A DNA stretch of 64,000 nt from Streptomyces prunicolor NBRC 13075 (GCF_000367365.1 NZ_BARF01000069.1:58161-122160); one strand, 5' to 3'; shown: positions 25,527-34,001, counted from the stretch's first letter. Notes: a model not told the origin generated them from the sequence alone. A program made the numbers and translations.

Positions 25527-27890
25527 TTATTGCTGATGCTCGGCCCGGGTGCGGGCCTGGTCGGCTTCGGGGATGTCACCGGCCCGAGTGAACGCTTCGG
25601 CGGCTTGGAGCCAGCAGTCCCGGGCGTCGGCGGGACGGCTGGCGCCCGCATGGACGAGGGCGAGGTTGTGGAGGACCCAGCCCGCCCGGTACCAGTCCTC
25701 GAACTCCCGGTAGACCTCCAACGCCCGGCCGTACCCCTTGACCGCCTCCTCCGCCCTGCCAGCCGCCTCCAGGGCGACGCCGAGGTCGTTCCACGTGCCC
25801 GCCTCGCCGTGGCGGTCCCCGACGGCTTGGTACAGGTCACGGGCCCGGGCGTGCGCCTCGACCGCCTCCTCCATCCGGCCCGCCTCCCCCAGAGCGATGC
25901 CGAGTCCGTGCCACGCGCGGGCCTCGCGGAGGCGGTTCCCTAGGCCTTGATACAGGTCACGGGCCCGGGTGTGCGCCTCGACCGCCTCCTCCACCTGGCC
26001 CGCCTCCCGCAGGGCGATGCCGAGGTTGTTCCACGCGCCAGCCTCGCCATGGCGGTCCCCTACGGCCTGGCACAGGTCGCGGGCCCGAGTGTGCGCCTCG
26101 ACCGCCTCTGCCACGCGGCCCGCCTCCCGCAGGGCGATGCCGAGGTGGTCCCACGCGATGGCCTCGTCCGTACGGTCCCCGAAACGGCGAGCGCCCTCCA
26201 CCGCAGACCGACCCACCACGACCCCGTCATCGAAATACCGCCGCCACTCCAGGTACTCCCCCAGGCATACGGCCAGCCGCACCGCCGAACCCGCGAACCG
26301 CTCCCGCTTCGCCCACCCCACCGCAGCCACCAGACCCGACCGCTCCCCATCCAGCCACCCCAACGCCTCCGCCCGCCCACCAAACCGCCCCGGCACCTCA
26401 CTCCCCGGCAACCACCGCAACCAGTCATCAGCCGCATCCGCCCACTCGTAATAAAAGTCCAACACCCGCCCCCGAGCCACCTCCCCCTCCTCCACCCACC
26501 CCACATCCCCCGCCACCACACCCACCCCAAACACCCGCACCAAGTCATGCAACCGCCACCGCACACCCCCGTCCGAACCCTCGTCAGCCCGAACCGGCGT
26601 GACGAGGCACGCAGCGGCCAGGTCCTCCAAGAGGTTCGCGGCAGCCTCCGTGTCGAGGTCGGTCAGGGCAGCCACCGCTTCCGTGCCGGTCTCCGTGCCC
26701 GGGGCGAGGGAGAGCAGGCGCAGCAGGCGAGCCCGATCGGGAGGCAAGCGGCGATACGAGGTCTCCAGGACCGGGCGCAGGACGAGGGAGCGGCCGTACT
26801 GGTCGGTGCCGCGCGTGCCGTTGTCCAGGGCGGCCATCGCGTCCCCGGCCTCCTTGATCTCGGTCACCAGCGAGGCGATCCCGCGCGTATGGCGTCGGCG
26901 CAGCATTGCAGCGGCGATCTGGAGGGCGAGGGGCAAGTGGCCGCAGAGGGAGGTCAGTTCGCGGAGGGCGGCCGGTTCGCGGGATGGGCGGTCGTCGCGG
27001 TCGTCGGCGTCGTGGAGGGCGCGGGTGATGAGGGCGGCGGAGTCGTCGGGAGGGAGGGTCTCCAGGTCGATGAAGCGGACACCGGTGAGGGAGTCCGGGC
27101 GGTCGCGGGAGGTGATCAGGACGCGGTGGCGGTCCGTGCCCGGCAGGAGGGGGAGGTACTGGGCCGGGTCCGAGGCGTTGTCCAGGATCAGCAGCATGCG
27201 GTGTGGGCGCTCGGCGAGGAGTCGGCGGTAGGCGTCGTACTGGCGTACGGCGGATGCGGGCAGGTCCGGGCCGCGTACCCCGAGCGCGTCCAGCAGTGCC
27301 AGGACCGCCTGGTCGGCGGTGACCGGGTCGTCGTCGTAGCCCCGCAGGTCGACGAAGAGTGTCCCGCCGGGGAACCAGTCCCGTGCGCACGCCTGGTGTG
27401 CCGTCTCGACCGCCAGTGCCGTCTTGCCGATGCCGCCCATGCCGGTGACGGCGAAGATGAGGAGGGGGAGTTCGGGGGTGCCGTTCGGGGCGGGTTCGAG
27501 GTGGGGCAGCAGGCGGCCCAGTTCCGCCGAACGGCCCGTGAAGCCGAGGGGGCGGGGCGGGAGTGTGGCGGTCGCTACCGGTACCGGGCCGTGGGCGGTG
27601 AACGGTCCCGCGGACTGGCTACCGTCCGGAGTTGTTGTCGGGGCGTCGGTCGACCGACTTGGCGGTGAAGGGGGAGTTGAAGGTGCTGCCTCGAAAGTCG
27701 AGGTGGTCTCCTCCGTACGTGGAGCCGCGAAAAGGACCCTCCCGGGGCTCGGGTTCCGCCTGGCCGGGTGTCGCTCGCTTCGGGTCCAGTTCGTGGAGTA
27801 CGGCGATGGCGGCCGCGGCGGCGTTCGCAGCGGCGCGGGGCTGGGAGCCCTCGGCGTCGGCGGTGGACTTCTGCGCGTTCGCCTTGTCAC
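25527..27890 (-). CDS. NB-ARC/TPR NLR-like ATPase A (start uncertain)
   Basis: 787 residues as drawn. NB-ARC: FTGRSAELGRL, P-loop TGMGGIGKTALA (about 149-160), GTLFVDLRGYDDDP, Walker B RMLLILDNASDP, sensor VLITSRDR, CGHLPLALQIAA, and the MHD-like RLHDLVR before a winged-helix region. Residues 540-787 are TPR units of exactly 40 residues (EAVEAHTRARDLYQAVGDR). STAND ATPases of this kind oligomerise on ligand sensing. The first about 100 residues are Pro/Thr/Arg shadow sequence overlapping the nucleosidase gene; GTG 27890 is the only start in frame, so initiation or a +1 frameshift from the nucleosidase needs testing. No SARP DNA-binding domain is present. The NB part resembles B, the C-terminal half resembles C. 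Confidence 0.85.
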   Translation of the reverse strand: MTRRTRRSPPPTPRAPSPAPLRTPPRPPSPYSTNWTRSERHPARRNPSPGRVLFAAPRTEETTSTFEAAPSTPPSPPSRSTDAPTTTPDGSQSAGPFTAHGPVPVATATLPPRPLGFTGRSAELGRLLPHLEPAPNGTPELPLLIFAVTGMGGIGKTALAVETAHQACARDWFPGGTLFVDLRGYDDDPVTADQAVLALLDALGVRGPDLPASAVRQYDAYRRLLAERPHRMLLILDNASDPAQYLPLLPGTDRHRVLITSRDRPDSLTGVRFIDLETLPPDDSAALITRALHDADDRDDRPSREPAALRELTSLCGHLPLALQIAAAMLRRRHTRGIASLVTEIKEAGDAMAALDNGTRGTDQYGRSLVLRPVLETSYRRLPPDRARLLRLLSLAPGTETGTEAVAALTDLDTEAAANLLEDLAAACLVTPVRADEGSDGGVRWRLHDLVRVFGVGVVAGDVGWVEEGEVARGRVLDFYYEWADAADDWLRWLPGSEVPGRFGGRAEALGWLDGERSGLVAAVGWAKRERFAGSAVRLAVCLGEYLEWRRYFDDGVVVGRSAVEGARRFGDRTDEAIAWDHLGIALREAGRVAEAVEAHTRARDLCQAVGDRHGEAGAWNNLGIALREAGQVEEAVEAHTRARDLYQGLGNRLREARAWHGLGIALGEAGRMEEAVEAHARARDLYQAVGDRHGEAGTWNDLGVALEAAGRAEEAVKGYGRALEVYREFEDWYRAGWVLHNLALVHAGASRPADARDCWLQAAEAFTRAGDIPEADQARTRAEHQQ
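25741..26220 (-). repeat. Four 120-bp TPR-coding repeats in ATPase A
   Basis: The landmark GCCGAGG/TTCCACG recurs with a period of exactly 120 bases (about 25781, 25901, 26021, 26141). Units are highly alike at DNA level, which indicates recent duplication or concerted evolution. Confidence 0.75.
26309..26560 (-). repeat. Inverted near-identical copy of 29628-29880
   Basis: The segment coding RLHDLVRVFGVGVVAGDVGWVEEGEVARGR and onward in ATPase A matches the plus-strand segment in ATPase C base for base apart from a handful of changes, over about 250 bases, in opposite orientation. I counted by eye; the exact identity needs an alignment. Confidence 0.75.
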
Positions 27891-28491
27891 TGATGCCCCG
27901 GATGATCAACGCGCCCGCCTGTCCGGCGAGATGGACCGCGTGGGCGACGCCCGAGCTCTCCATCTCGATGGCGACCGCGTCGTTGTAGCTGGTGCGGATG
28001 CGGGCGGCGAGTTCGGAGTCGGCGTCCGCGAGGACCACGTCCCCGACCGCGATCGGCTTGAAGTGCGCCTTGCCGCGCAGGGCTTCCTTGGCCGCCTGTT
28101 CCAACTCGTGCGAGGCACGCCAGGCTTCCGGGCGGACCATGAATCCGTCGGGGGTCTGCTTGCCGCCCTGGACTGCGTACACCTTGGTCGCTACGACGAC
28201 ATCGCCGAGGTTGATGTCATCCTTCAGGCTGCCCGCGACTCCGACGAACAGCACCGCCTCGGGCTCCAGCCACGACAGCACGCGTTCCGTGAGTGTCGCC
28301 GCCGTCAGGGTTCCCTCGCCCATGTCGACCAGGGCGACGTACCAGGGGGTGCCGGCGAGCCTGCCCCGCCGGGCGCGGGTGCCGTAGCGGGGGTGCTTGA
28401 GTTTCTCGACGTCCGAGAGGTGCGTGAGGACCGCGTCGTATTCGAGCGGAAGCGCGGTGAGGATCGCTACGGTGGGTTTTGTCTCCGGCAC
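27619..28491 (-). CDS. MTA/SAH nucleosidase-fold effector A with C-terminal signalling motif
   Basis: 290 residues of the phosphorylase superfamily. TVAILTALPLEYDAV supplies Glu17 (the MTAN Glu12 position), LFVGVAGSLKDDINLGDVVVA the phosphate/ribose loop, AIEMESSGVAHAVH Glu178 and IIRGISDKAN the catalytic Asp202. Members cleave the N-glycosidic bond of purine nucleosides; some defence effectors of this superfamily degrade ATP. Residues 258-278 hold an extra tail motif GGDHLDFRGSTF...FTAK not needed for catalysis and shared with ATPases C and D. GTG 28491 is 55 bases from the divergent start of ATPase C. ATPase A overlaps its 3' end in the +1 frame. Inferred role: death or growth-arrest effector. 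Confidence 0.85.
   Translation of the reverse strand: MPETKPTVAILTALPLEYDAVLTHLSDVEKLKHPRYGTRARRGRLAGTPWYVALVDMGEGTLTAATLTERVLSWLEPEAVLFVGVAGSLKDDINLGDVVVATKVYAVQGGKQTPDGFMVRPEAWRASHELEQAAKEALRGKAHFKPIAVGDVVLADADSELAARIRTSYNDAVAIEMESSGVAHAVHLAGQAGALIIRGISDKANAQKSTADAEGSQPRAAANAAAAAIAVLHELDPKRATPGQAEPEPREGPFRGSTYGGDHLDFRGSTFNSPFTAKSVDRRPDNNSGR
27658..27720 (-). other. Putative amyloid-type signalling motif, nucleosidase A tail
   Basis: Codes for a 21-residue segment containing YGGDHLDFRGSTF and ending FTAK. It lies outside the enzyme fold and matches the N-terminus of ATPase C (YGGDHLDFRGGEF...FTAK). Gly, aromatic and Asn-bearing beta-hairpin-like composition recalls bacterial NLR-associated amyloid motifs. 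Confidence 0.65.
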
Positions 28492-28546
28492 AGACTCAAC
28501 GGTACTGCCAAGTGGGCTGGGGAGACCGGGTATTGGGGGGTGCGCG

Positions 28547-30691
28547 GTGAGCGGGTACGGCGGGGATCATCTCGACTTCCGGGGAGGGGAGTTCAAGGGC
28601 TCCTTCACGGCGAAGGCTGAGTACCGGGAGCACGCGCCCGCGCCCAGCGCCCTTGACGCCCTCCCCGCGCGGGCGGTCGGCTTCACCGGCCGGGAGCCTG
28701 AACTCCGGGAGCTGCTGGCCGCGTTCGACCCATCCGCGCCCAATGCCGCGTCGGAAGCGGTGGTTGTCGCGGCGGTCTCCGGGCTCGGCGGTATCGGCAA
28801 GACCGCGCTCGCCGTCGAGGCGGGGTACGAGGCGCGGGGGAAGGGCTGGTTCCCGGGTGGGGTGCTCTTCGTCGACCTGCACGGGTACGACAAGGAGCCC
28901 GTTGTGGCCGAACAGGCCCTGGAGGCACTGCTGCGGGCGCTCGGTACGGAGCCGGAGCACATCCCGACCGGGGTGGACGCGCGAGCCGCGCTCTACCGCT
29001 CGGCCCTCGCCGCCCGCGCCCGCGAGCGGGGTCCCGTACTGATCCTGGCCGACAACGCGTCCTCGCCCGCCCAGGTACGGCCCCTGCTGCCAGGCGGTGC
29101 GGGGCACCGGCTGTTGGTCACCTCCCGCGACCGGCTGCCCCAACTGGGTGCCCGGCTACTGGCGTTGGGCGAACTGACGCCGGAGGAGGCGTACGAGCTT
29201 CTCGATCGTGCGCTGCGGATCGCCCGCCCTGCCGACAGCCGCGTCGCGGACGACCCGGAGGAGGCCGCGCACCTCGCCGCCCTCTGCGGGCACCTGCCGC
29301 TGGCCCTCCAGATCGCGGCGGCACTGCTGGTGGTGGACTCGGGCAGGCCGGTCGCTGAACTCGCCGCTGAACTCGCCGCGTCCCGTGACCTGCTCGGCCA
29401 CCTCAACGACGGCGAGCGCGATGTCCGCGCGGCCTTCGACCTGTCGTACCGACGGCTGTCGCCCGAGCAGGCTCGCGTGCTGCGTCTGCTGGCGCTGGCG
29501 CCGGGGCCGGACGCGAGCGATGAGGTCGTCACCGCGCTTGTCGGGGCGGACACCCCTCCGATCCGGGACCTTGAGGCCCTGGTTCGCGCGCATCTCGTCG
29601 AGCGGGGGCGGGAGAGCGGGCGTCGACGGTGGCGGTTGCATGACTTGGTGCGGGTGTTCGGGGTGGGTGTGGTGGCGGGGGATGTGGGGTGGGTGGAGGA
29701 GGGGGAGGTGGCTCGGGGGCGGGTGCTGGACTTCTATTACGAGTGGGCGGATGCGGCTGATGACTGGTTGCGGTGGTTTCCGGGGAGGGAGGTGCCGGGG
29801 CGGTTTGGTGGGCGGGGGGAGGCGTTGGGGTGGCTGGACGGGGAGCGGTCGGGTCTGGTGGCTGCGGTGGGGTGGGCGGAGCGAGAGCAGTCCGCGGGTA
29901 CGGTGGTGCGATTGGCCGCCTGTCTGGGGGAGTACCTGGACTGGCGGCGGTATTTCGATGACGGGGTCGTGGTGGGCCGGGCCGGGGTGGAGGGCGCTCG
30001 CCGTTTCGGGGACCGTACGGCCGAGGCCATCGCGGAGGACAACCTCGGCCTCGCCCTGGTGGAGGTGGGTCGGGTGGAGGAGGCGGTCGAGGCGCACACT
30101 CGGGCCCGCGACCTGTGCCAGGCCGTAGGGGACCGTGACGGCGAGGCCGACGCGTGGGACAACCTCGGTCTCGCCCTGCGGCAGGTGGGTCGGGTGGAGG
30201 AGGCGGTCGAGGCGCACACCCTGGCCCGCGACCTGTGCCAGGCCGTAGGGGACCGTCACGGCGAGGCTGGATCGTGGAACAACCTCGGCCTCGCCCTGGT
30301 GGAGGCGGATCGGGTGGAGGAGGCGGTCGAGGCCCAGACGCAGGCCCGTGACCTGTACCAGGCTGTCGGGGACCGCCTCCGCGAGGCCCGCGCGTGGCAC
30401 TGTCTCAGCTTCGCCCTGTTGGTGGCGGGCCGGGCGGTGGAGGCGGTCGAGGGGTATGGCCGAGCGCTGGAGGGCTACGGGGAGTTCGAGGACTGGTACT
30501 GGACGGGCCAGGTATTTCACAACCTCGCTGTCGTCCACGAGGACGCTGGCTGTCCTGCGGAGGCCCGTGCCTGCTTGCTCCAAGCCGCCGACGCCTTCAC
30601 CCGGGCCGGTGACACCGCCAAAGCCGACCGGGCCCGCACCCGGGCCGAGGAGCAGCAAGAACCACTACCCACCCCACCTCTCACCCCTTAA
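28547..30691 (+). CDS. NB-ARC/TPR NLR-like ATPase C with N-terminal signalling motif
   Basis: 714 residues from GTG 28547 (a G6 run seven bases upstream). Residues 3-23 are the motif GYGGDHLDFRGGEF...FTAK, directly at the N-terminus where NLR proteins carry effector-recruiting motifs. Then FTGREPELREL, P-loop SGLGGIGKTALA (79-90), VLFVDLHGYDKEP, Walker B PVLILADNASSPAQ, VTSRDRLPQL, CGHLPLALQIAA, MHD-like RLHDLVR and a TPR array of 40-residue units. The NB half resembles ATPase D, the TPR half ATPase A. It diverges from nucleosidase A, whose tail motif matches its own; I infer that they form an effector-receptor pair. Its end overlaps the convergent permease gene by 11 bases. Confidence 0.88.
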   Translation: MSGYGGDHLDFRGGEFKGSFTAKAEYREHAPAPSALDALPARAVGFTGREPELRELLAAFDPSAPNAASEAVVVAAVSGLGGIGKTALAVEAGYEARGKGWFPGGVLFVDLHGYDKEPVVAEQALEALLRALGTEPEHIPTGVDARAALYRSALAARARERGPVLILADNASSPAQVRPLLPGGAGHRLLVTSRDRLPQLGARLLALGELTPEEAYELLDRALRIARPADSRVADDPEEAAHLAALCGHLPLALQIAAALLVVDSGRPVAELAAELAASRDLLGHLNDGERDVRAAFDLSYRRLSPEQARVLRLLALAPGPDASDEVVTALVGADTPPIRDLEALVRAHLVERGRESGRRRWRLHDLVRVFGVGVVAGDVGWVEEGEVARGRVLDFYYEWADAADDWLRWFPGREVPGRFGGRGEALGWLDGERSGLVAAVGWAEREQSAGTVVRLAACLGEYLDWRRYFDDGVVVGRAGVEGARRFGDRTAEAIAEDNLGLALVEVGRVEEAVEAHTRARDLCQAVGDRDGEADAWDNLGLALRQVGRVEEAVEAHTLARDLCQAVGDRHGEAGSWNNLGLALVEADRVEEAVEAQTQARDLYQAVGDRLREARAWHCLSFALLVAGRAVEAVEGYGRALEGYGEFEDWYWTGQVFHNLAVVHEDAGCPAEARACLLQAADAFTRAGDTAKADRARTRAEEQQEPLPTPPLTP
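28553..28615 (+). other. Putative amyloid-type signalling motif, ATPase C N-terminus
   Basis: Residues 3-23 of ATPase C: GYGGDHLDFRGGEF then KGSFTAK. It differs from the nucleosidase A tail mostly by conservative changes and shares the FTAK ending, unlike the VVGK/VVGV type of modules B and D. Confidence 0.65.
29628..29880 (+). repeat. Inverted near-identical copy of 26309-26560; G-rich
   Basis: Codes for the MHD-like motif and start of the C-terminal half of ATPase C. The plus strand is full of G3-G5 runs (for example GGGGTGGGTG, GGAGGGGGAGG), unlike usual codon choice in neighbouring genes, so quadruplexes could form on the coding strand. Confidence 0.7.
30041..30400 (+). repeat. Three 120-bp TPR-coding repeats in ATPase C
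   Basis: AACCTCGG landmarks lie at 30041, 30161 and 30281, an exact 120-base period. Units are nearly identical, encoding NLGLALxxxxRVEEAVEA and following TPR helices. Confidence 0.85.
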
Positions 30692-31547
30692 CAGCCCCAC
30701 CCAAAGCAAACCCCCCGCCCAACCGCCGCGCCACCAGCACATACAACAAAATCACCGGCGTCGAATAAACAACGGAGAACGCGGCCAGCTGCCCATAAGC
30801 CACCATCCCCCGGTTCCCGAAGAACTCGTTGATGCTCACGCTCGCCGGCATCTGATCCGGTGTGAGGAGCAGCATGAACGGGACGAAGAAGTTCCCCCAC
30901 ATCATCACGAACGAGAAGACGGTCACCACCGCCACCCCCGGACCCATCAGCGGAAGCACGATCCGTACGAGGGACTGAAGCGACGACGCCCCGTCCGTCC
31001 ACGCCGCCTCCTCCAACTCCTTCGGTACGCCGTCCATGAAGTTCTTCATCAGCCAGATGCCGAACGGGAGTTGGGACGCGGCGAAGAAGAAGATCGTGCC
31101 CTGCATGGTGTCGATCAGATTCACCTGCACGAACAGCGCGTACACCGGGACCATGATCGCCGTGATGGGCAGGCTCGTCGCGAAGAGGATCGTCAGGAGG
31201 AACGGGCGGTTCAGGCGCGACTGGAACCGCGACAACGGATACGCGGCCAAGGCCGAGCACACCACCGTCAGCAAGGTGCCACTTCCGCACAGGATCAGGC
31301 TGTTGAGGAGGGGGGTGAAGGTGATGTCCGGTTTGAGGATCGCGTGGAAGTTGTCCAGGGTCAGGCCGTCGGGGGCCTTCACCTTGAGGTCCGCGTGCGG
31401 GTCGAGGGAAGAGAGGATCACCCAGAGCAGCGGCAGCGCGAACGTGGCCGCGACCACCAGCAGCCCCGCATCCGCCGCCAGGCGACGGCTCGTTCGGCGC
31501 GAGGAGCGGGAAGTGAGGGAGAAGCGGGACGAGACGGGGAGTGCCAT
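30681..31547 (-). CDS. Carbohydrate ABC transporter permease (MalG type)
   Basis: 288 residues with about six membrane helices (LLVVAATFALPLLWVILSSL near the N-terminus; FLLTILFATSLPITAIMVPVYALFV; VAVVTVFSFVMMWGNFFVPFMLLL; VVYSTPVILLYVLVARRL). The cytoplasmic EAA loop ELEEAAWTDGASSLQSLVRIVLPLM docks the ATPase. It follows the other permease gene by four bases. No ATPase gene is present, so it should use a shared one (MsiK type). The substrate is not readable. The last residues (VKG) are read through the overlap with the ATPase C 3' end. Confidence 0.92.
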   Translation of the reverse strand: MALPVSSRFSLTSRSSRRTSRRLAADAGLLVVAATFALPLLWVILSSLDPHADLKVKAPDGLTLDNFHAILKPDITFTPLLNSLILCGSGTLLTVVCSALAAYPLSRFQSRLNRPFLLTILFATSLPITAIMVPVYALFVQVNLIDTMQGTIFFFAASQLPFGIWLMKNFMDGVPKELEEAAWTDGASSLQSLVRIVLPLMGPGVAVVTVFSFVMMWGNFFVPFMLLLTPDQMPASVSINEFFGNRGMVAYGQLAAFSVVYSTPVILLYVLVARRLGGGFALGGAVKG

Positions 31548-31551
31548 GCGG

Positions 31552-32529
31552 TCAGACCTCCGTTCGCAGCAGGCGCAGGTACAGCACGGAGAAGAGTGAA
31601 CCGACCAGGAGCAGCAGCAGGGCGACCGCCGTGCCGTAGCCGATCATGCTGTTCTGGAAGGCCTGTTCGTACATGAAGAGGGGGAGGGTCTGGCTCTTGT
31701 CGCCGGGGCCGCCTCGCGTCATCACCCAGATCAGGCCGAAGACGGAGAGGGTCTGGAGGGTGTTGAGCATGAGGTTCGTGCCGATCGAGCGGCGGATCAT
31801 CGGGAGCGTGATGTGCCACATGCGGCGCCAGCCGCCCGCGCCGTCGACCTCCGCCGCTTCCGTGATCTCCTGGGGGATCTCGTTCAGGGCCGCTGAGTAG
31901 ACCAGCATCGAGAACGCCGTTCCGCGCCAGACGTTCGCGAACGACACCGCCAGGATCGGGAGCGTGAACAGCCAGTTCTGGGACGGGAGATGGAGCCAGT
32001 CCAGGATGGCGTTCAGGGTGCCCTCGCGGCGGAAGAAGGCGTAGAGGAGGAAGCCCGCCACCACCTCCGGGAGTACCCATGCCGTGATCACGATCGCGCC
32101 CGTGAGGGTGCGGATCGGTTTCGACGCGCGCTGCATGAGGGTGGCGAGCGCGAGGCCGAGGGTGTTCTGGCCGACCAGGGACGACAACACCGTGAACACC
32201 AGCGTCAGCCATACCGCGTTGAGGAATTCCGCGTCCTTGAAGGCCGTACGGAAATTCTCGAAGCCTACGAAGGACGAGTGGGCCTGGCCGGTGAGTTGGA
32301 GGTCGGTGAAGGCGATGTAGGCGCAGTAGCCGATCGGGACGGCCAGGAAGAGGAGCAGGAGGATCAGAGCGGGGGAGAGGGGGAGGAGGTGGTGGGTGAG
32401 GATGCGGATGCGGGCTCGGGGGCGGGTGCCGGTGCCGTTGCCGTTGTGGGGGTGTTGCTGGTGGGGGGCCGGGCCCGGGGTGGTCTTCGGTGCGTCCGGG
32501 CCCGTCGCTTGCCGGGGTGCGGTGGTCAC
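31552..32529 (-). CDS. Carbohydrate ABC transporter permease (MalF type)
   Basis: 325 residues. After a Pro/His-rich cytoplasmic leader come LLPLSPALILLLLFLAVPIGYCAYIAF and five further helices. The EAA loop reads EITEAAEVDGAGGWRRMWHITLPMI. The start is GTG 32529, which overlaps the solute-binding protein stop as GTGA, so expression is coupled; the frame stays open far upstream but the overlap decides. With its partner it forms the membrane channel for an unidentified sugar. Confidence 0.9.
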   Translation of the reverse strand: MTTAPRQATGPDAPKTTPGPAPHQQHPHNGNGTGTRPRARIRILTHHLLPLSPALILLLLFLAVPIGYCAYIAFTDLQLTGQAHSSFVGFENFRTAFKDAEFLNAVWLTLVFTVLSSLVGQNTLGLALATLMQRASKPIRTLTGAIVITAWVLPEVVAGFLLYAFFRREGTLNAILDWLHLPSQNWLFTLPILAVSFANVWRGTAFSMLVYSAALNEIPQEITEAAEVDGAGGWRRMWHITLPMIRRSIGTNLMLNTLQTLSVFGLIWVMTRGGPGDKSQTLPLFMYEQAFQNSMIGYGTAVALLLLLVGSLFSVLYLRLLRTEV

Positions 32530-33929
32530 TTCTGGGTGACCTGGTTGTCCGTGGCCGACTTGAGTTCGTCGTCGTACGAACTCGCCGCCTTGTCCACCGA
32601 CATGTCGCCCGTCGTCACGCCTTCCATCGCCTCCTGGATGGCGGTGGAGACCTTCGGGTACGCCGGGTAGGCGGGGCGGTAGTGGGTGCTCGCGACCAGG
32701 TCCGTGAAGAACTTGATGCCGGGCTGGGCGGTCGCGTACGCGGGGTCGGCGGCGACGTCTTTCCGCACGGAGATACCGGAGTTGGCGATGTACCACTTCT
32801 CCGCGTTCGCCTTCGTCTGCATCGTCTTGATGAAGTCGAAGGCGAGGTCCGGGTTGCCGGCCTTGGAGGGGATCGCCCAGGTCCAGCCGCCGGACATACT
32901 CACCTTGCCGGGCGCCTGGCCGTTCTGCGTGGGCATGTACGCGAGCCCCAACTCCTTTGACCAGTCCGGCCATTCGTGCCCGCTGCCCTTCAACCAGGCC
33001 TGGGGCAGCCATGATCCGTCGAGCGCGATGCCGAGTTTGCCCTTGGGGAGGAGTTCACCGGCCACGTAGGTCTGGATGTTGGGGTCGAGGGCGTCGGACA
33101 CGTCCGGGCCGAGCTTCTCCTTGTAGACGGTGTGGACGAAGGAGAGTGCGTCCTTGAAACCCTGGCCGCCGGCGATCCACTTCTTCGTCGACTTGTCGTA
33201 AAGGGGGTCCGTGGTGCCGTCGTTGGTGCCGTAGAGCAGCATCTCGAAGCCCTGCATGGTGGCGGCTTCGCCGGCCGGTTTGCCGGTGTAGACGTTGAGG
33301 GGGGTGACGTTCGGGACCTTCTGCTTGATCGTGCGGGCCGCGGCGAGGACGTCGTTCCAGGTCTTGGGTTGCCAATTCGCCGGTAGGCCGGCCTTCTTGA
33401 AGATTCCCTTGTCGAACCAGAGGCCGCGGGTGTCTGTTCCGTCCGGGACGCCGTACGTCTTTCCGTCCTCGGCCTTGGCCGCCGACTTCGCCGTGTCGAT
33501 GAACTGGTTCCAGTCCGGCCACTTGTCGAGGTAGGAGTCGAGGGGCTTGAGGTAGCCGGAGGTGATGTCGCTGTTGATGAGGAACGTGTCCTCGTAGACC
33601 AGGTCCGGGGCCGTCTTGGGGGAGCGGAGCATCTGCTGGAGCTTGGTGTAGTACTCCGAGTCCGGGGCCTTGATCGGGACGAGCTCGACCTTCTTGCCCG
33701 GGTACTGCTTCTCGAACTGCTTCTTGATGTCGGCGAGGTAGGTGTCCATCACCTTGATGGAGTTGTCCGTCGACTGCTTGAAGGAGATCTTGACGGTGTC
33801 CGGGCTGCTGCCGGATCCGCTGCCGCAGGCGGTGAGGGTGGTCGCGGCGAGGGAGAGGGCGGCGAGAGCAACTAGGGGTGTGAGTACGGCAGTTCGGCGG
33901 GGGCTGGCGGCGGTGGGGCGCACGGGCAC
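32526..33929 (-). CDS. Sugar-binding lipoprotein of the ABC transporter
   Basis: 467 residues as drawn. The lipobox LTAC (Cys about 35) after LVALAALSLAATTLTAC predicts lipid anchoring outside the membrane. The body is an extracellular solute-binding protein type 1 (VKISFKQSTDNSIKVMDTYLADIKKQFEKQYPGKKVELVPI; GKLGIALDGSWLPQAWL; GGWTWAIPSKAGNPDLAFDFIKTM). GGAGG lies two bases before GTG 33929 but eight before a second in-frame GTG at 33923, so 33923 is the likelier start. First gene of a three-gene operon with both permeases. Confidence 0.9.
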   Translation of the reverse strand: MPVRPTAASPRRTAVLTPLVALAALSLAATTLTACGSGSGSSPDTVKISFKQSTDNSIKVMDTYLADIKKQFEKQYPGKKVELVPIKAPDSEYYTKLQQMLRSPKTAPDLVYEDTFLINSDITSGYLKPLDSYLDKWPDWNQFIDTAKSAAKAEDGKTYGVPDGTDTRGLWFDKGIFKKAGLPANWQPKTWNDVLAAARTIKQKVPNVTPLNVYTGKPAGEAATMQGFEMLLYGTNDGTTDPLYDKSTKKWIAGGQGFKDALSFVHTVYKEKLGPDVSDALDPNIQTYVAGELLPKGKLGIALDGSWLPQAWLKGSGHEWPDWSKELGLAYMPTQNGQAPGKVSMSGGWTWAIPSKAGNPDLAFDFIKTMQTKANAEKWYIANSGISVRKDVAADPAYATAQPGIKFFTDLVASTHYRPAYPAYPKVSTAIQEAMEGVTTGDMSVDKAASSYDDELKSATDNQVTQK

Positions 33930-34001
33930 GACCTCCTACGGGCTCACTGCGGTGTGGCCTGGGCGGATGGCTGCCCGGTGAAGGTAAGTGGAGTGGTCTA
34001 G

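Noticed and set aside
30041..30400. CRISPR array from regular repeats
   Set aside because: The 120-bp units are continuous in-frame TPR codons with no distinct spacers, and no cas genes are present.
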